Origin: Brachionus plicatilis
Taxonomy: Eukaryota > Rotifera > Eurotatoria > Ploima > Brachionidae
Length of the DNA: 64,000 nucleotides
Direction: 5' to 3'
Assembly (NCBI GenBank): GCA_010279815.1
Contig: QEOQ01000690.1
Span: 753,424 to 817,423, forward strand
This document shows positions 25,275 through 38,756 of this stretch, piece after piece. How positions within the stretch are numbered: the first letter of the stretch is position 1; each line of letters begins with the position of its first letter. Both the position numbers and the translations under genes were made by a program. Below the pieces are notes generated by a model. The model did no database searches and was not told the DNA's origin. It saw only the letters and a program-made list of their open reading frames with translations.

Positions 25275-25799
25275 AGCAAATTGAAGTTTCAGATCAAATT
25301 TTAACAACAAAACGATAATTTAAAATTTTAAATTTTAATTAATATAATGATTTTGATAATTTTTCATAAAAAAATACTAGACATTGTTTGTCTAATTATG
25401 GTTCATCATCAAATTAACATCAAAATGATTAACCTCTACTTTATTTAATCAAAATAATAACAATAAATAATTTAAATAATTCAAGTTAAGTTAATTCAGA
25501 AATTAAAATTTATAACTTTTATATTCACCCGTTCAAACTAAAATAATTTTATTTTTACACTAAAACAGATTATAAATTCTAAAAAATCAAATTTTTGTGT
25601 CTGTCAAAGTTTTTATTTAAATCAATTAAAAAATGTTGTTATTAATGTTGAATAAAAAGCAATATTTTAAAATCTTATACACGAGAATAAACTTTACATA
25701 AAATTTCAAGTAGTTAAGAAAAAAAATTATTTTTCTCTATTTAAAAAAAAAATATTACAGTTTATATTTTGATCTTTTGATATCCGACTTCAATTTGTT
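25275..25799. mobile_element. Decayed GGCAAATTGAAG-family MITE
   Basis: The left end AGCAAATTGAAGTTTCAGAT and the right end ATCCGACTTCAATTTGTT are inverted. The interior aligns with the complete copies at 37847-38391 and 61601-62063 (for example ATGGTTCATCATCAAATTAA and AATAATTCAAGTTAAGTTAA). Terminal G bases are mutated and no target duplication is recognisable. Confidence 0.65.
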
Positions 25800-28700
25800 A
25801 TTCAAAGTAATTCAAGTTTTCTTTAGAAAATCAATTTAGCTTATCAATAAAATGATTTAACAGGAGCATTCAAAATTGACTTATTTTTTAAAAAATTAAA
25901 AATAAGTTTTATTTATACGACTAACTTGAAAAATTTAAAAGATAAGTGTTTAATCAAAGAGCTAATTTAGCCAAATCCATGGTAAAATGAGAAAAGAAAA
26001 TTCGAATATTTGCATTTGAAAATAACAAATTGTTTTTTGATCAGAATATTAAATTTGAAGTTTCTAACATTTAAGCTGAAAAATGTAAAAGTTCACAAAA
26101 GCTGTGAAAGTATGTTTACATACATTCAATTTTAATCAATTTTAATCAGTTTTGATTTTTGTTATTTTCAATTAGAAATTTTGAGTAAATAAAATTTTAA
26201 GAAAATAGATTGTCAATTTGATATACTTTGGATGCTTTTAATTTAAAGATAATTTTCAGAACGTAATTAAATATTTAAATTTCCATTATTTTTTGTACAG
26301 CATTTCAAATGAAACAATTACTTGGAAAAAAATTAAATCGCTTAAATTAGGAAAAATAAAGATGGCAAAAATGTCAAAATATTTCTGAACTCCGTAGTTA
26401 ACTTTTTAGAATCATAAATGGAATCAAATTGCAGTTAAATATTTTCCAATAAATTAGATTTAATCACAGCACTTTTCATCGATCAAGTAATTATTTATAT
26501 ATTTATATTTTATTCGATAATATTTATGGGATTAATTTGAAGAATTTTGGTTAGCTTTCTCAGTGAATTCCGCTTTGTTTAATCTAGCTTTTATTTTTAA
26601 TTAAGTAATTTTGATGCATTTTATGAAATGGTAACAAATGCCGATGACATGCTTCAATTTATTGAAATTCATTCAAGTTTTCTATCAGAAAATGTTAAAG
26701 TGCTTGAATTTCATTTAATATTAAAGTTTGTCCTGTTAGAATAAGTTGACTTAGTTTCATTAGAACGCGACACCTGGATAAACTATGATTTATTTTACGG
26801 AATATGTAATTAATTTACAAATGCTTATTTAATAAGTTAAATGTCTTTTTTTGGATAACATTTAAAAATTAAATGAGACATTTATTTTACGTGAAATTAA
26901 AGTATATTTTTCTGCTATCAATAAAAAAATACTATTTTTAAGGATCCAAAACAATGAAATGGTTTTTATTGATTATTGTTGATGATATCAAAAGTAATGC
27001 AAGAAAAAAAATTAATTTTTTTATTTTATTTGTTTAAACTGAATCCTCTCTGGGCCAACTTGGGAAGGCCATTTAGAAGTGTTGGTAATGAGTGTAGCGA
27101 AACTCTCTTCTATGACGGCGGTTTATTTCCTAATTAGTCAGAGGAAAAAAAAGAAGTTTTTCATGGAAAAGCTTAACATAGTGAAGAATAGAAAAATAAA
27201 ATATTAATTTTAAAAAAATGCATAATAAATATTTTGAATAAAATTTAAATTAAACGTGGTCGAAAAGCCAATGCTGCTAAAGCATTAGTAAGGCAATAAA
27301 ATTGTTAATGTAAATTTTTCAAAATTAATAAATTTTATAATTTTTCATCGAATTTTTTTTACAATAAAGTTAGTATTTTTTTACATTAAATTAGCAATTT
27401 ATACATAATAATTTATTAGGTAGCATTTTTTGCAATAAACTAATTAATTTTTACAGGTAAATAATTATTTATTAGGGTCAACTGATTTTTCCCCATTCTC
27501 GTTTATTTGCACTTAAAAAATTTATTTTTGAAAAAAAATTATCTGTGAATTTTGTTAGAGATTTTTTTTAACTTTTCAAAAAAGAAATTATTTTTGTTCA
27601 ATTTTACTAAATTTAACAACGCAATTTTAAAAATTAAAATTAATCTCATTTGGAAATTCAATTTGAACTCCTTTATTTTAATATCTTCTCTTACTCTAAT
27701 TTTTTCTCTTTTCATATTTTTCTATTAATTTATTGAAGTTTAATTGTGTTTTTATTTTTTTCAATTTTAATTCAAATTTTAATTCTTAAATAGAGATAAA
27801 TATAAAAAATTGTTAAATCCTCGAATTTTTGCGACTCGAAAAATGGCTTTGAAAAATAATCAAAAAAATCATTTTATCTTGATAATTAGAATATTTTGAT
27901 AGGATTAAGATATTTGTTTTTTTATATATCAAATTTTCCTCGGGAAAATAAGAATTTCTAATAATTTATTTATAAAAGTTCACTGGTAATTGGAATTGAT
28001 TATTTTATCTTTTTTCATAAAGATTTTTTCTGAATTTCAGATTTCTGAATTTTTTCTGAGTATTATTTATTCTATCAAAATTAAAGTTCTTACACTTAAA
28101 TTAATATCATGGGGAGTTTAAATTAATCATAGAATTTGATTTTGTTAGATTAAAACTAATTTACGATAAAAATGATTGATTTTTAATAACATTTAAGTTA
28201 ATGATTAATGTTTGCTAGAATTGAAGTTTATTTAATTTTTAGAAAATTTCAATGAAATGACTCAAAATTTAAGTTATGAAGAATAACATTGAAAAAATTA
28301 AATGAATTCGAATGCGTAATATGCGATATTAAAAATATTTAAAAATTGGAAAATAAAATAATAATTGACTTGAGAAAGAGGAGATTATTGAACAAGTCAA
28401 AAATGTGTTTCATTAATACATACCAGAAAGAAATGCAACAAAACTAATGCTTTTTTTATTTTTTTATCATTAAATTTTTTGGTCCAATTTATTTTTCAAC
28501 TTGAATAATTAAAAAAATTATAAATTTAAATCTACTTGGCTTTATTTCTTGATATAAAAATTTTAAAATTTATCTTATCCATTTAGAAATCCAATTTGAA
28601 AATCACAATAATTAATTAATTAAATGATATCAGGTCAGTGAGGAAGGAAACACCAAAAATGGGGCTTTTGGCTATTTTATTATTTTAAAAATTTTAAAAT

Positions 28701-29172
28701 GACATATCCTGATCATTTTCAAGAAACAGATTTCAAAGTTTAATCAAAGTTTGGCTATAAAATATACCTAAAAATCTCTTGAACAGTCTTAAAATTCTTT
28801 TCACGTAAAATTTCGTAAATTTAACAGATTGATTTTACGTAAAATTTAGTTATCGCATCAGGACTGTATAATGCCAACTGAACTTTTCAAAAAAAAGTCT
28901 AAATTAAAATTTGTTTTAACAAATTTTATTATTCTTTTACGATTACTCTGTGAGCTTTTTTTAGCTAGCATTCTTTAAGTCAATATTTACAATTATTAAT
29001 TTCAAAATTAAGATTAAAAATTTTTTTTAGACTTTTACAAATTTTTAATTTACAGTCATTAGGTAGTGCATTTTTTTTGCAATTATTTTAAGTTAATGAG
29101 AAAGAAATTTAAAAATTTGATATGTATATGATATGAATATAAATTAATTTTTAAACAGGGGCATGAGCGTTT
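25800..29172. other. AT-rich stretch with one unusual low-AT island
   Basis: No gene is visible apart from an island at about 27040-27150 (listed in findings), which is much richer in G and C than its surroundings. TTACG-type text occurs at 28800-28850. Confidence 0.4.
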
Positions 29173-29921
29173 CATTGATCCATCGGTCACCAAAAAGCTC
29201 TTTTAATGTAATGCCAAACGAAATAAACATAAAAAAGGTTGCTTAAAAAAAATTTTTTTAAACGTCAAAATTATTAGTTGAAGTTGATCAAAATAAATTT
29301 TTAGTAATTTAGTACGTACATTTTTGATATCACGCTGACTTACTAATACTCAAAGTCCCTTTTTAATCTTTTATAACAATGCAATCATTTATCTTGTCCT
29401 TAGTGAATTTTTTCTATTTCACAAATTTACTTTATTTTGAAAATCAATATTTTCAACAACAAAAAAAATGGTTTAAAATTATTTTAATATTTAATTTAGA
29501 GTAATTTACATCGAATGCAAGTGGTTTCATTAAATTAAAATAAGTCACAGATAAGCGAGAGTAGCTCAAATAAAACAAACACTTTTCTTTTTTCTAATAA
29601 AAAATATTAAAAGCAGTTTGGAATAATCAAGTCTTTTATTTTAAAACTCAGAACTTAATCTCGAAGCTCTCATTAGACTTCAGCTATCAATGATTCAATT
29701 CAAAATAAGCAAATAAAAACTTTTCTCTTCAAAAATATCTATAAAATAAAATACACAATCTTAAAATAAGCAAAAAAATTAATTAAAGCTTTTTTTAAAA
29801 AATAAATTAATAAAATAAAAATAAATAAATTTTTACAGGATTTTTTTTGTTTTTTTTTTTAATATTTTTTCTCATTTGGCATTACATTGATAAAGCTTTT
29901 TTGTTAACCGATGGATCAATG
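29173..29921. mobile_element. Non-autonomous element with about 50-base inverted ends
   Basis: CATTGATCCATCGGTCACCA at the left and TTAACCGATGGATCAATG at the right are inverted and the similarity extends inward (AATGTAATGCCAAA against TTTGGCATTACATT). The 650-base centre has no coding frame. No clear target duplication was found, so the superfamily is open. Confidence 0.65.
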
Positions 29922-31575
29922 ACAGTATGGTTCATGAATTACTCAAAGTGATCATAGACTTGAAAATAGATTTGTCTAAAAGTTCCAAATTAAAGTCAAA
30001 GACTATAAATTTTTCTTTAAATCTTTGACTTGTAACTTTTGAACAACTCAGCTAAAAATAATATTTTTTGAGCCCAACCAGTCTTTTGGTTATAAATTAT
30101 ACGACTAATTTTTATCTTCAAAATTAAAATATTTGTTTGCCACAAAAATGATTTGTGATGCATGCTTTTTAATAAAATTTAATAGTTTAAATAATTAATT
30201 AATTATTTTTTTTTTTCAAAATTAGTTATGCTGGAATATCGGACAATTGGGTGTTTCTTAATTGCTTCATTACCTTTTTAAATAGGATTTTAAGAAAAAT
30301 ATACAAAACTTTACTTTTCTATGTTCACTTAATATCCTAATGTATATCAGTCAGCTAAATAAACTTATTAGCATTTTAATTAAAAATTTTACAGCAAAAT
30401 GAAAAACAATTGAGTCTCCTCTGCGACTCGTTTGAAATTAAAAAAACAAAATTTAGTATAAATGAAAATAATAATCATTTCCTCTGTTTTTAGAATCACA
30501 AGTGAGAATTTTGGCAGATGCATACAAAAAGATAATTTTAAATCAATACAAAGTTTTCAAATTATAAACTTGGATTTCTTTGAATAAAATATTTTTTTCG
30601 TTTTATTTAATAAATTTTTTTTTGTAAAAGTTCATTAAGTGTTAATAACTGGATGGTTTTATAATTAAAAAATACTTATCTAATCAATTTTATATTTCAG
30701 CAGATTGGCAGATTTTCTTTTTCATTTATTTATTTTAAAAGTTAACTTTTCATCTGAATAGAAATTAAAATTTTCTTTTCCTGAACATTTTAAGCCTAGC
30801 AAAATCAATTAACTTACCAACAAAAAATATGTTCCAATTTGCTAATGTTTAAAAAGTCCGACACCGAGCTTAAATATGCTTTATATCAATTTACTGACAC
30901 TGTAATGAGTTTATCTTCATTAACCAAATGAATGTGATCAAGTTTCCGATTCCAAGCAACTTTTCTATTCACTGCTGCGAAAATGTTTTAGACAAAAAAA
31001 AATAATTAACTCTCGAGTACAAAACCAAAAATGATGATTTTAATCAAGTAACTAAAAAAGCCTTGCATGTCTTAATGACGTTATAACTATCATTTCTAGT
31101 AGCGTTGATTTCAGTTTCTTGAGCTTCTCTATCTTATCATTAATCGATTTTTCCAAATAAAAAATATGATCATGAAAAATAATTAAATTTTGGTTTAAAA
31201 ATGTCATTTAAATAGGAAAATTTTTGTCAGATTTGCACAAGAAAAATTCTCATGCACATTGCCGATTTAGCCTAATCGAAATTTAAAAAAAAAATAAAAT
31301 TTTTTTTTATTTTTCATTAACTCATCTCAACTCTTCACTTGTTTTAACTATCTTTTAATATTGCGCTAATAGATTAATATCACAAATGGATTCTTAAAAC
31401 AATAAAACAAAACTATTAAAAAATCAATTAATGGAATAACAAGTTTTGTTTATCAAAAAGATCTTGATAGTGGATAAAGAAAAACTAGGATACAATTTGG
31501 CTCGAGTAAAAAGACTAAGTTTTTAATTTTTTTTTAGATATATATTGAATATGATGAAACTTTAATGTAGAAAGT
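29922..31575. other. AT-rich upstream region of the receptor gene
   Basis: No coding frame. This would hold the promoter of the receptor gene; no TATA box or initiator can be told apart from the general AT background. Confidence 0.3.
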
Positions 31576-31822
31576 ATGAACAAAGAGAGTTTGGCAGTTT
31601 TGGTTCTGTGCTTTGCTTTGGTCCCAATATGTTCGGGCAAAAACTTGGAAAAAAATTCAGATCAATCGGAGTTCTCAGTTATTTTTGACAATGCCAGACA
31701 AACAAATAGCAAAGATTATGCAATACATTTTGGCGCAGAGGATAAAAACGCTACCTTTCCGGATAACACAAACTTGGTCAAAATAATAAACAAATTTGAT
31801 TTTTTAATGACAATTTTAATAT
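31576..31822 (+). CDS. Biogenic amine receptor, exon 1 (signal peptide, extracellular N-terminus, start of TM1)
   Basis: The frame starts with a clear signal peptide (MNKESLAVLVLCFALVPICSG), then about 48 polar residues with one N-glycosylation site (NAT at residue 58), then LVKIINKFDFLMTILI, which turns hydrophobic at its end. A good donor (AT|GTAAGA) follows at 31823. The exon ends with one base of a codon, and the receptor exon at 40175 begins with the two bases needed, making TGC and the joined TM1 MTILICCVFLLICFTCIFGN. The phase match, the strand, and the half-finished hydrophobic helix on both sides are the reasons for joining them; nothing else in between offers an N-terminus. A cleaved signal peptide is unusual for an aminergic receptor. 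The link is an inference. Confidence 0.6.
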
Positions 31823-34187
31823 GTAAGACTTTTTATTTTAAATTTAATTAGTTTTCCAAGAATGTGCTAATGTTAGCCACTAAATCTAATCTATTCAAAT
31901 TAGTTCTATGATTTCTTCCAGAATGCTAAATCAAAATAACTTCTGCTTTTTTTCTGATTAATTAATTTCAATTATTAATAGTAATTAAAGAGAAAAAGAT
32001 TCTAGGATCAATTAAATAAATATTTTTATTAAAATTTTATTCTTTTCCGAACAACGTTGGATTACATTTTTTAATTAGTAGAAAATAAAAAGACTTTTAT
32101 TAAAATCAAAATTTAAAATTGATGTTTCACCATTCATTCTTGAAGAATTTCCACCATATAAACCAAAAATCAAAAGTACACAAATTAGATTAAAGAACAT
32201 GAATTTTACTTACATATAATTACATAGTATTTTTAACGCTGAGTTATTCTTATTTGAAAATTAAAAATCTAGTTTAAACCTTTTCTTTTTCTCCTAACAA
32301 GTCGATCCGAATTCAATAATTCATTTAAAATTTCATACTGAAAATATATAAAGATTCTTTAATTTTTTTAAATAGGACTCAATTTCATCAAAAATTCAAA
32401 TAAATGTAAAAATTGGTTAAATCAAGTTAAATTTTTTTTAATCAAAATAACAAAAAAAAAAACATCAGAAGATTATATTAATAATTTTTTTAAATTGTTT
32501 GAATTTTGTTTGTAATAAAAAAAATTTAAATTAATTTAACCAATTTTCACATTTTTTATAAAGAAATAATTCTTTTATACGTAAATCTACTAAATTTTAC
32601 AAAAAAATTCAATAATTTTCCATTTAATTTTAAAAAAGGGTATTTTTCAAAAAATTTTGACACTTTTTATTACGTTAATTTCTGTAATTTGACACAATTT
32701 TACAATAATTCATGTAAATTACTGAGTTTTTTCTTTTAGTATTTTACGTTAATTTACTTGAACTAACTACCCAGTCAACCATTTTTTAGAGATTTTTTGT
32801 AGTATCTTTAAAGATTCTTTAAAAAATCTTTATAAATTGAACTATTTTGAAGAAAAAATAGAGATATTTTAAAGATACAAAAAATTCATTAATTTGAAAA
32901 AAAAATCATTATTTTTTCTCTATATTCTCTTTAAAATCTTTAATCTGTTCTACCAGTCAAAACGTTTTTAGAGATTTTTTGTAGTCTCTTTACAGATTCT
33001 CTAAAAAATCTTTCGTGAAAAATTTTTAAAGAAAATTTTGAGATATATTTGGCAAGTTTTTTTTCTATTTAACTTTATTGAAATTACGTTGTTAAATTTA
33101 AAGTCAATACTTAATCATATTAAAATTTGAAATAAAATTACGGAATTATTTCTAAAAATGTAAAAAAGAAAAAAAAACTTGCCATTTGGAGAAGAGATAA
33201 TTTATAAAATTATCTCATTCTATATTTTTTTGATTTGGTTCAAGTTTTTTTTTATCAAAATAGTCCATCAGTTATATTTTTTATGATTTAATATTGCTAT
33301 TATTTATTTTTTATTATTTCATTTGTTTGTGTTATATGTGCCGATAAATGAAAAAAAAAATTACATATCTCCTATTTTAAGAAATAAAAAATAAAAAAAA
33401 ACCTTACATACAAATTCTTAATTCTTTTGAGACTTTTAGATTTGAGCATTAGACTTAACTACAAAGTCTCATCAATCAAGCATGAGAAAAAAGTTTTTAA
33501 ACGAAGAATAATATTCGGGTTAAAAATATGAAAGGTCGGAAAGATAAAACTATTAGCGGTGAATCAAAAAACATGTGATTTTTAGATATTAGCCAACAAT
33601 GAAATTTAGGCAAAAAAACAACTTATTTCCATATTTTTTGGCTAATATCTCAAGATTGCTTTTAGTGTGAAAAGTTGGATGCTAAGATAAAATATGTTTC
33701 GATTTTGGCAGTGTTTAGTAGGTTACAATAATGGTGCGACATACGGTCAAGTCCTAAAAGCATATTTTTCAGGAAAATCGAAAAAAACAGTAGTTGAGCA
33801 CCTAAAATTATCGAATTCTTTAGTTTAATCTAAAAATTATAATAAAAGAATTCAAATTTGACAAATTTGTTAAAAACCACATGATTTTAAAGAGATTTTT
33901 AAAAAAAAAATAAAGCAATAAAATAAAAAAGTAAAACAATAGATTTGTTCAGAATTTTGTCAAAATTTAAAAAAAAAAAAATCGGGTAATAATTGATCCC
34001 TCGGAGGATATACGATTTAAACCAGAAAAAACACATTTTTTTCCTTTTTTTAGCCAACAAAAACCGCCACACCCTTGTTTTTTTTTTCTAAATTACATTA
34101 GCATGAAGAGAATATTATACTCTTTCAGAATATACATACTTTTTTAATGTATTTAAGTTTTATCTTTGAGATTTTGAGTCTTAAAGA

Positions 34188-34235
34188 ACAACAACAATAG
34201 CATAACCCTAAAGGGTTTGGTATTTTTGGAACTCT
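34188..34235 (-). repeat. Probable LINE 3' tail: hairpin plus (TTG)n
   Basis: On the minus strand: ACCCTTTAGGGT hairpin, ATGCTA, then TTGTTGTTGTT. The layout, a short GC-containing hairpin followed by a three-base microsatellite, matches the tails at 42288-42400 and 63068-63140. No coding part remains next to it. Confidence 0.4.
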
Positions 34236-34977
34236 GGGTGTAAAAATTTTTTTTTTGCCTCCTTCAAAAAAATTTTTTTTATTGGGGTTTTCGAGGGCCT
34301 AAATTTCGAATTATGAGTCAAAAATGTGAAATTCAGATAGCACTAAAGTTTTGAATTTCGTGAACTTTAATTCTCTTTTTTTATTCATTCAATTACACCA
34401 ATTCTGCCATTGCAAAAAAAACAAAAAAAATAGACTGTAGCTAAAGATAAAAGTATTAAACTAACTTATATTTAATTTCACCGTATAATATATAAAAAAA
34501 AATACTGAAATTATAGTAATTTTTAATTAACAATGACAAATTTAATAAAAAGTGACAAACATTATAAAAACATGCTCATTTTTAATGTATTCTCAACAAA
34601 TTGAATAAAATAAAACAAATGTAATTGAAAATAAAAATGAAAAATTACTAAGAAATTTCTTTATTAGAAGAAATACCAATTAATTAGTTGTTGGTAACTT
34701 TAGAAACAGAGGCTTTTTCCACTAAAAAAGCTACTCTTTAGAGCTTTGTTTGAATAACTTAAGATTCAAATCTTATCAAAACTTTTAAAATTAATTAATA
34801 AAACCAAATTAAATCAGATCAATTCTTCTTGTCCAGAGAAGGCTTTATCAATAGCTATATTTATTTTTCGGCAAAATGTTATTTATTGTACATTTTTATA
34901 TTTTTACATTTTTACATTTTTGAGAGAAGAAAAAAAAATCTCAAAATCAAAAAATCTACAAAAAATTTCATTCAAGA

Positions 34978-35094
34978 AAAGTAATAATAAATTCGCAATT
35001 AATTAATAGGGATTTTCAAAAAATTATCCTTGGTTTTTACATTTAAATTTTTCTAAAACTCCTTTTTAAGTAATTGCGAATTTATTATTACTTT
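34978..35094. mobile_element. 117-base hairpin MITE with 24-base ends
   Basis: AAAGTAATAATAAATTCGCA..TTA at the left is matched exactly by its reverse complement at the right (35071-35094). No coding content. It could fold into one stem in RNA. Confidence 0.6.
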
Positions 35095-35464
35095 GACATT
35101 TTTAATAGTTGAAAATAAGTGTTTTACTTGTTAATCGTATTTTTAGAGTACTTAAAGAGTGATTCACTTTCAATTAATTAAAGGATTAATCAAGTAAATC
35201 AAAGGTAATTAAAACTATAAGAATCTTTCAATATTAAGCCAAGAAATATCAAAGCATCTTTTCATAGTTTATTCTTCAAGTAGATAAATTATCTGAAATT
35301 TTTTTTTTAAGTGCAAATAAAGATCTGTTCTAAAATAAAATATCTTTAAAATCTAAGGCTTTTCGTTTTAAACATTAAAAACTTAACATCTTATTTTTGC
35401 TTTTGTCTATTTAATTTCAATGAAATAAGATTGCAAAATTTATTCACATTTATTATTTTAAAAA

Positions 35465-36750
35465 TTTGAAACATCGCCTTTTGTTTCCTGCTTCTTCAAA
35501 ATTGAATGAAACTTTTCATTAAAAGATGAAAAAATCCACCAGATATATTTGTGAATAAAAAGATCATCTTAATTAAAATCCATTAAAATATTAAATATAG
35601 AAAAAAATCTAGGGCTTATAATTTCGCTAGTAGCAAATTTATTTCTTAAAGTGGCAAACATATTTTTTTTTTAATAGCAGATAATAAAATATTAATTTAT
35701 TTTATTTATTATTCATTTCATTATATTAAAAAAGCTGATTTATTTTTATTTGCCGTTAATTAATTTGCAAAAGTTGTTAATTTAATTTTATTAGTAATAA
35801 TTAATTAATTAAGTTAATCTTGGAATTTANNNNNNNNNNNNNNNNNNNNNNNNNNNNNNNNNNNNNNNNNNNNNNNNNNNNNNNNNNNNNNNNNNNNNNN
35901 NNNNNNNNNNNNNNNNNNNNNNNNNNNNNNNNNNNNNNNNNNNNNNNNNNNNNNNNNNNNNNNNNNNNNNNNNNNNNNNNNNNNNNNNNNNNNNNNNNNN
36001 NNNNNNNNNNNNNNNNNNNNNNNNNNNNNNNNNNNNNNNNNNNNNNNNNNNNNNNNNNNNNNNNNNNNNNNNNNNNNNNNNNNNNNNNNNNNNNNNNNNN
36101 NNNNNNNNNNNNNNNNNNNNNNNNNNNNNNNNNNNNNNNNNNNNNNNNNNNNNNNNNNNNNNNNNNNNNNNNNNNNNNNNNNNNNNNNNNNNNNNNNNNN
36201 NNNNNNNNNNNNNNNNNNNNNNNNNNNNNNNNNNNNNNNNNNNNNNNNNNNNNNNNNNNNNNNNNNNNNNNNNNNNNNNNNNNNNNNNNNNNNNNNNNNN
36301 NNNNNNNNNNNNNNNNNNNNNNNNNNNNNNNNNNNNNNNNNNNNNNNNNNNNNNNNNNNNNNNNNNNNNNNNNNNNNNNNNNNNNTTTGAAACATCGCCT
36401 TTTGTTTCCTGCTTCTTCAAAATTGAATGAAACTTTTCATTAAGAGATGAAAAAATCCACCAGATATATTTGTGAATAAAAAGATCATCTTAATTAAAAT
36501 CCATTAAAATATTAAATATAGAAAAAAATCTAGGGCTTATAATTTCGCTAGTAGCAAATTTATTTCTTAAAGTGGCAAACATATTTTTTTTTTAATAGCA
36601 GATAATAAAATATTAATTTATTTTATTTATTATTCATTTCATTATATTAAGAAAGCTGATTTATTTTTATTTGCCGTAAATTAATTTGCAAAAGTTGTTA
36701 ATTTAATTTTATTAGTTATAATTAATTAATTAAGTTAATCTTGGAATTTA
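35465..36750. repeat. Two near-identical 365-base copies flanking an assembly gap
   Basis: 35465-35829 and 36386-36750 are the same length and differ at only four positions that I could see (for example TTAAAAGATG against TTAAGAGATG). Between them lie 556 N bases (35830-36385). Both copies begin TTTGAAACATCGCCTTTTGT and end CTTGGAATTTA, exactly at the gap edges. This is most simply an assembly artefact: the two contig ends probably overlap, or represent two haplotypes, and the true gap may be nil. Confidence 0.85.
35830..36385. other. Assembly gap (N run)
   Basis: 556 unknown bases. Open frames reported across the gap have no content. Confidence 0.99.
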
Positions 36751-36769
36751 ATTATTTTTTGAGTTTAAA

Positions 36770-37560
36770 TTTGGTTAAATTTGTGTTTGAATTACAAAAT
36801 GCATGCAATGTTGAAATAACATTGAAAAAGTGTGATGTTTCAAATATTTTTTTCAGTTTCAAATAAAAAAATAATTTTTAGTCAAAATTGTAAATAATTT
36901 AAAGAAAATATTGAAATTCTTTTTTTTAACTTTTAAATTATTTATTTATTTATTTATTTGTTTATCCGTAGCGAGCTAATACTTCTTCAGAATAAAATAT
37001 ATGAAAAAAAACTAAAAAAAAAAGATTAATAATTCATTTAGATTTTTAAATTTATATTCAATAGTTGAAAAACTGGGACTGTGTCAAACTCAGGTATAGT
37101 CAATTTATTATTGAGAACTTCTCTTGTTTTCGGGTCTTGTGAACTATTAGTTCACCTAATTTTTTTGTTCACGTAAAGCTGAACCAAAATAGAATAATAT
37201 GAACAATAAAGCTTAATGATAGAATGTCTAGTTCTCGAAACTGATATAAAAATAAACAATTGTAAAGTTAATAATTTTTTTGTTTTTTTAATTTTAAGGA
37301 GCTTACCAGATCAGAGAAATAGCATTTGCTCTGATATGGTTAACCTGGTATTAGCAATATCTACTTAAATCTTAGCCTTTAAACTTAAATAATAAAAATT
37401 AAAGAAAATTAAAATTAATTTATAACTCTTCAAGTGTTTGCCTCTTGGAATATTAGATTCATTTATTGATTCGCAATTTTTACCTACTCCGCCCGACTCA
37501 AAGTTTTAATATAATAATTTTTTTTTTCTATCTTATTTTTCAATATTACACTCAGCTTTT
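36770..37560 (+). repeat. Dispersed repeat, copy 2 (copy 1 at 10058-10760)
   Basis: Shares ordered blocks with 10058-10760, including GTGTTTGAATTACAAAATG (36783) and TACTCCGCCC (37485). It also carries an insert at about 36936-36996, a (TTTA)n run next to TTATCCGTAGCGAGCTAATA, that also occurs at 53577-53632 and looks like the 3' tail of a minus-strand retroelement. Confidence 0.55.
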
Positions 37561-37846
37561 TTCTAAATAATTGAACTAAAATTTCTCTTATCTTTAACAT
37601 ATCCGAATCCTTAAACCGAACCCAGTTTAATTTTTTTATTGTTACTAAAATACTGATAAGTACAAAAAGTAACAGGGCTAAATAAATTTAAATTTAGAGA
37701 AAGAACAAAAAGTGCAAGAAGTAAAAAGCTTTTTTAATACTTAAATCTCATTGTCTATACATGAAAAAAAAATGATTTTTCTTATTTAAAAAGAAACAAA
37801 TTTTTTTTATTTAATAATTGAATTAAAAAAAAATATTTATTTTTTT

Positions 37847-38391
37847 GGCAAATTGAAGTTTTAGATCAAATTTTAAGATCAAAAGGATCATTCAAAATTT
37901 TAAAGCTTAAATAATCTAAAGATTTTAATAATTTTTAAGAAATAAATACTAAACATTACTAGACATGTTATGTCTAATAATGGTTCATTACCAAATTAAC
38001 ATCAAAATGATTGATCTCTTATTTATTTAACAAAAACAATCAATAATTTAAATAATTCAAGTTAAGTTAATTCACAAATTCAAATTTATAACTTTTATAT
38101 CCATTCATTTAAACAAAAATAATTTTATTTTTCTACTTCAATAAATTTTAAATTTTAAAACAGTTAATTTTTTTGTCTTTAAAAGTAAGTTTACATTCAA
38201 ATCAATTAAAATATTTAAACCTATTAAAGTTCAATAAAAAGGGACATTTTAAAATTTTAAGTATGAAAATAAACTTGACATGACATGTCAAGTAATTGCT
38301 TTTGAAAAAATTTGTTTTTTCTCTTTTATTAAAAAAAATATTCCAATTTATATTTTGATCATTTGATCTTGATATCAAACTTCAATTTGCC
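37847..38391. mobile_element. Complete GGCAAATTGAAG MITE with 8-base target duplication
   Basis: The ends GGCAAATTGAAGTTTTAGAT and ATATCAAACTTCAATTTGCC are inverted, and ATTTTTTT flanks both sides (37839-37846 and 38392-38399). The interior has no transposase. Terminal GG and an 8-base duplication are compatible with Merlin-type mobilisation, though the internal sequence is unlike the Merlin copies here. Confidence 0.8.
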
Positions 38392-38756
38392 ATTTTTTTA
38401 AATAAAATAATTGTTTAATTTGTAAAAAATAATTAAAAAAATTTTTAATTTTTTAAATTTTTTCTAATATAAAACGATCGACGCGTTTCGACCAAAAGTG
38501 GCTTTCTTCAGGATCTAAATTCTGAGAATAATTCTGATTAGTTCTTAAAAAATTTTAAAAAAATAAAAAAGAAGATTTTCTTCAAAAGAATACAAAAATA
38601 TATTATGAAAATATTTTTATAAATCAAAGATTAAGAATAAAATTTCATGAAAATGAAAAATAATAGAAGAAAAAAATAAAAAAAATTTTTTAATTTTCTC
38701 TAATTTGCAACACAAGGTACAATCATTTTGAAAAAGAAGCAAAACTTAGAGTTTTT

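Noticed and set aside
30405..30430. GAGTC..GACTC hairpin as an RNA gene or terminator
   Set aside because: Only five base pairs, no further structure or context.
35814..36443. Open frames crossing the N run
   Set aside because: They consist of unknown residues and have no information.
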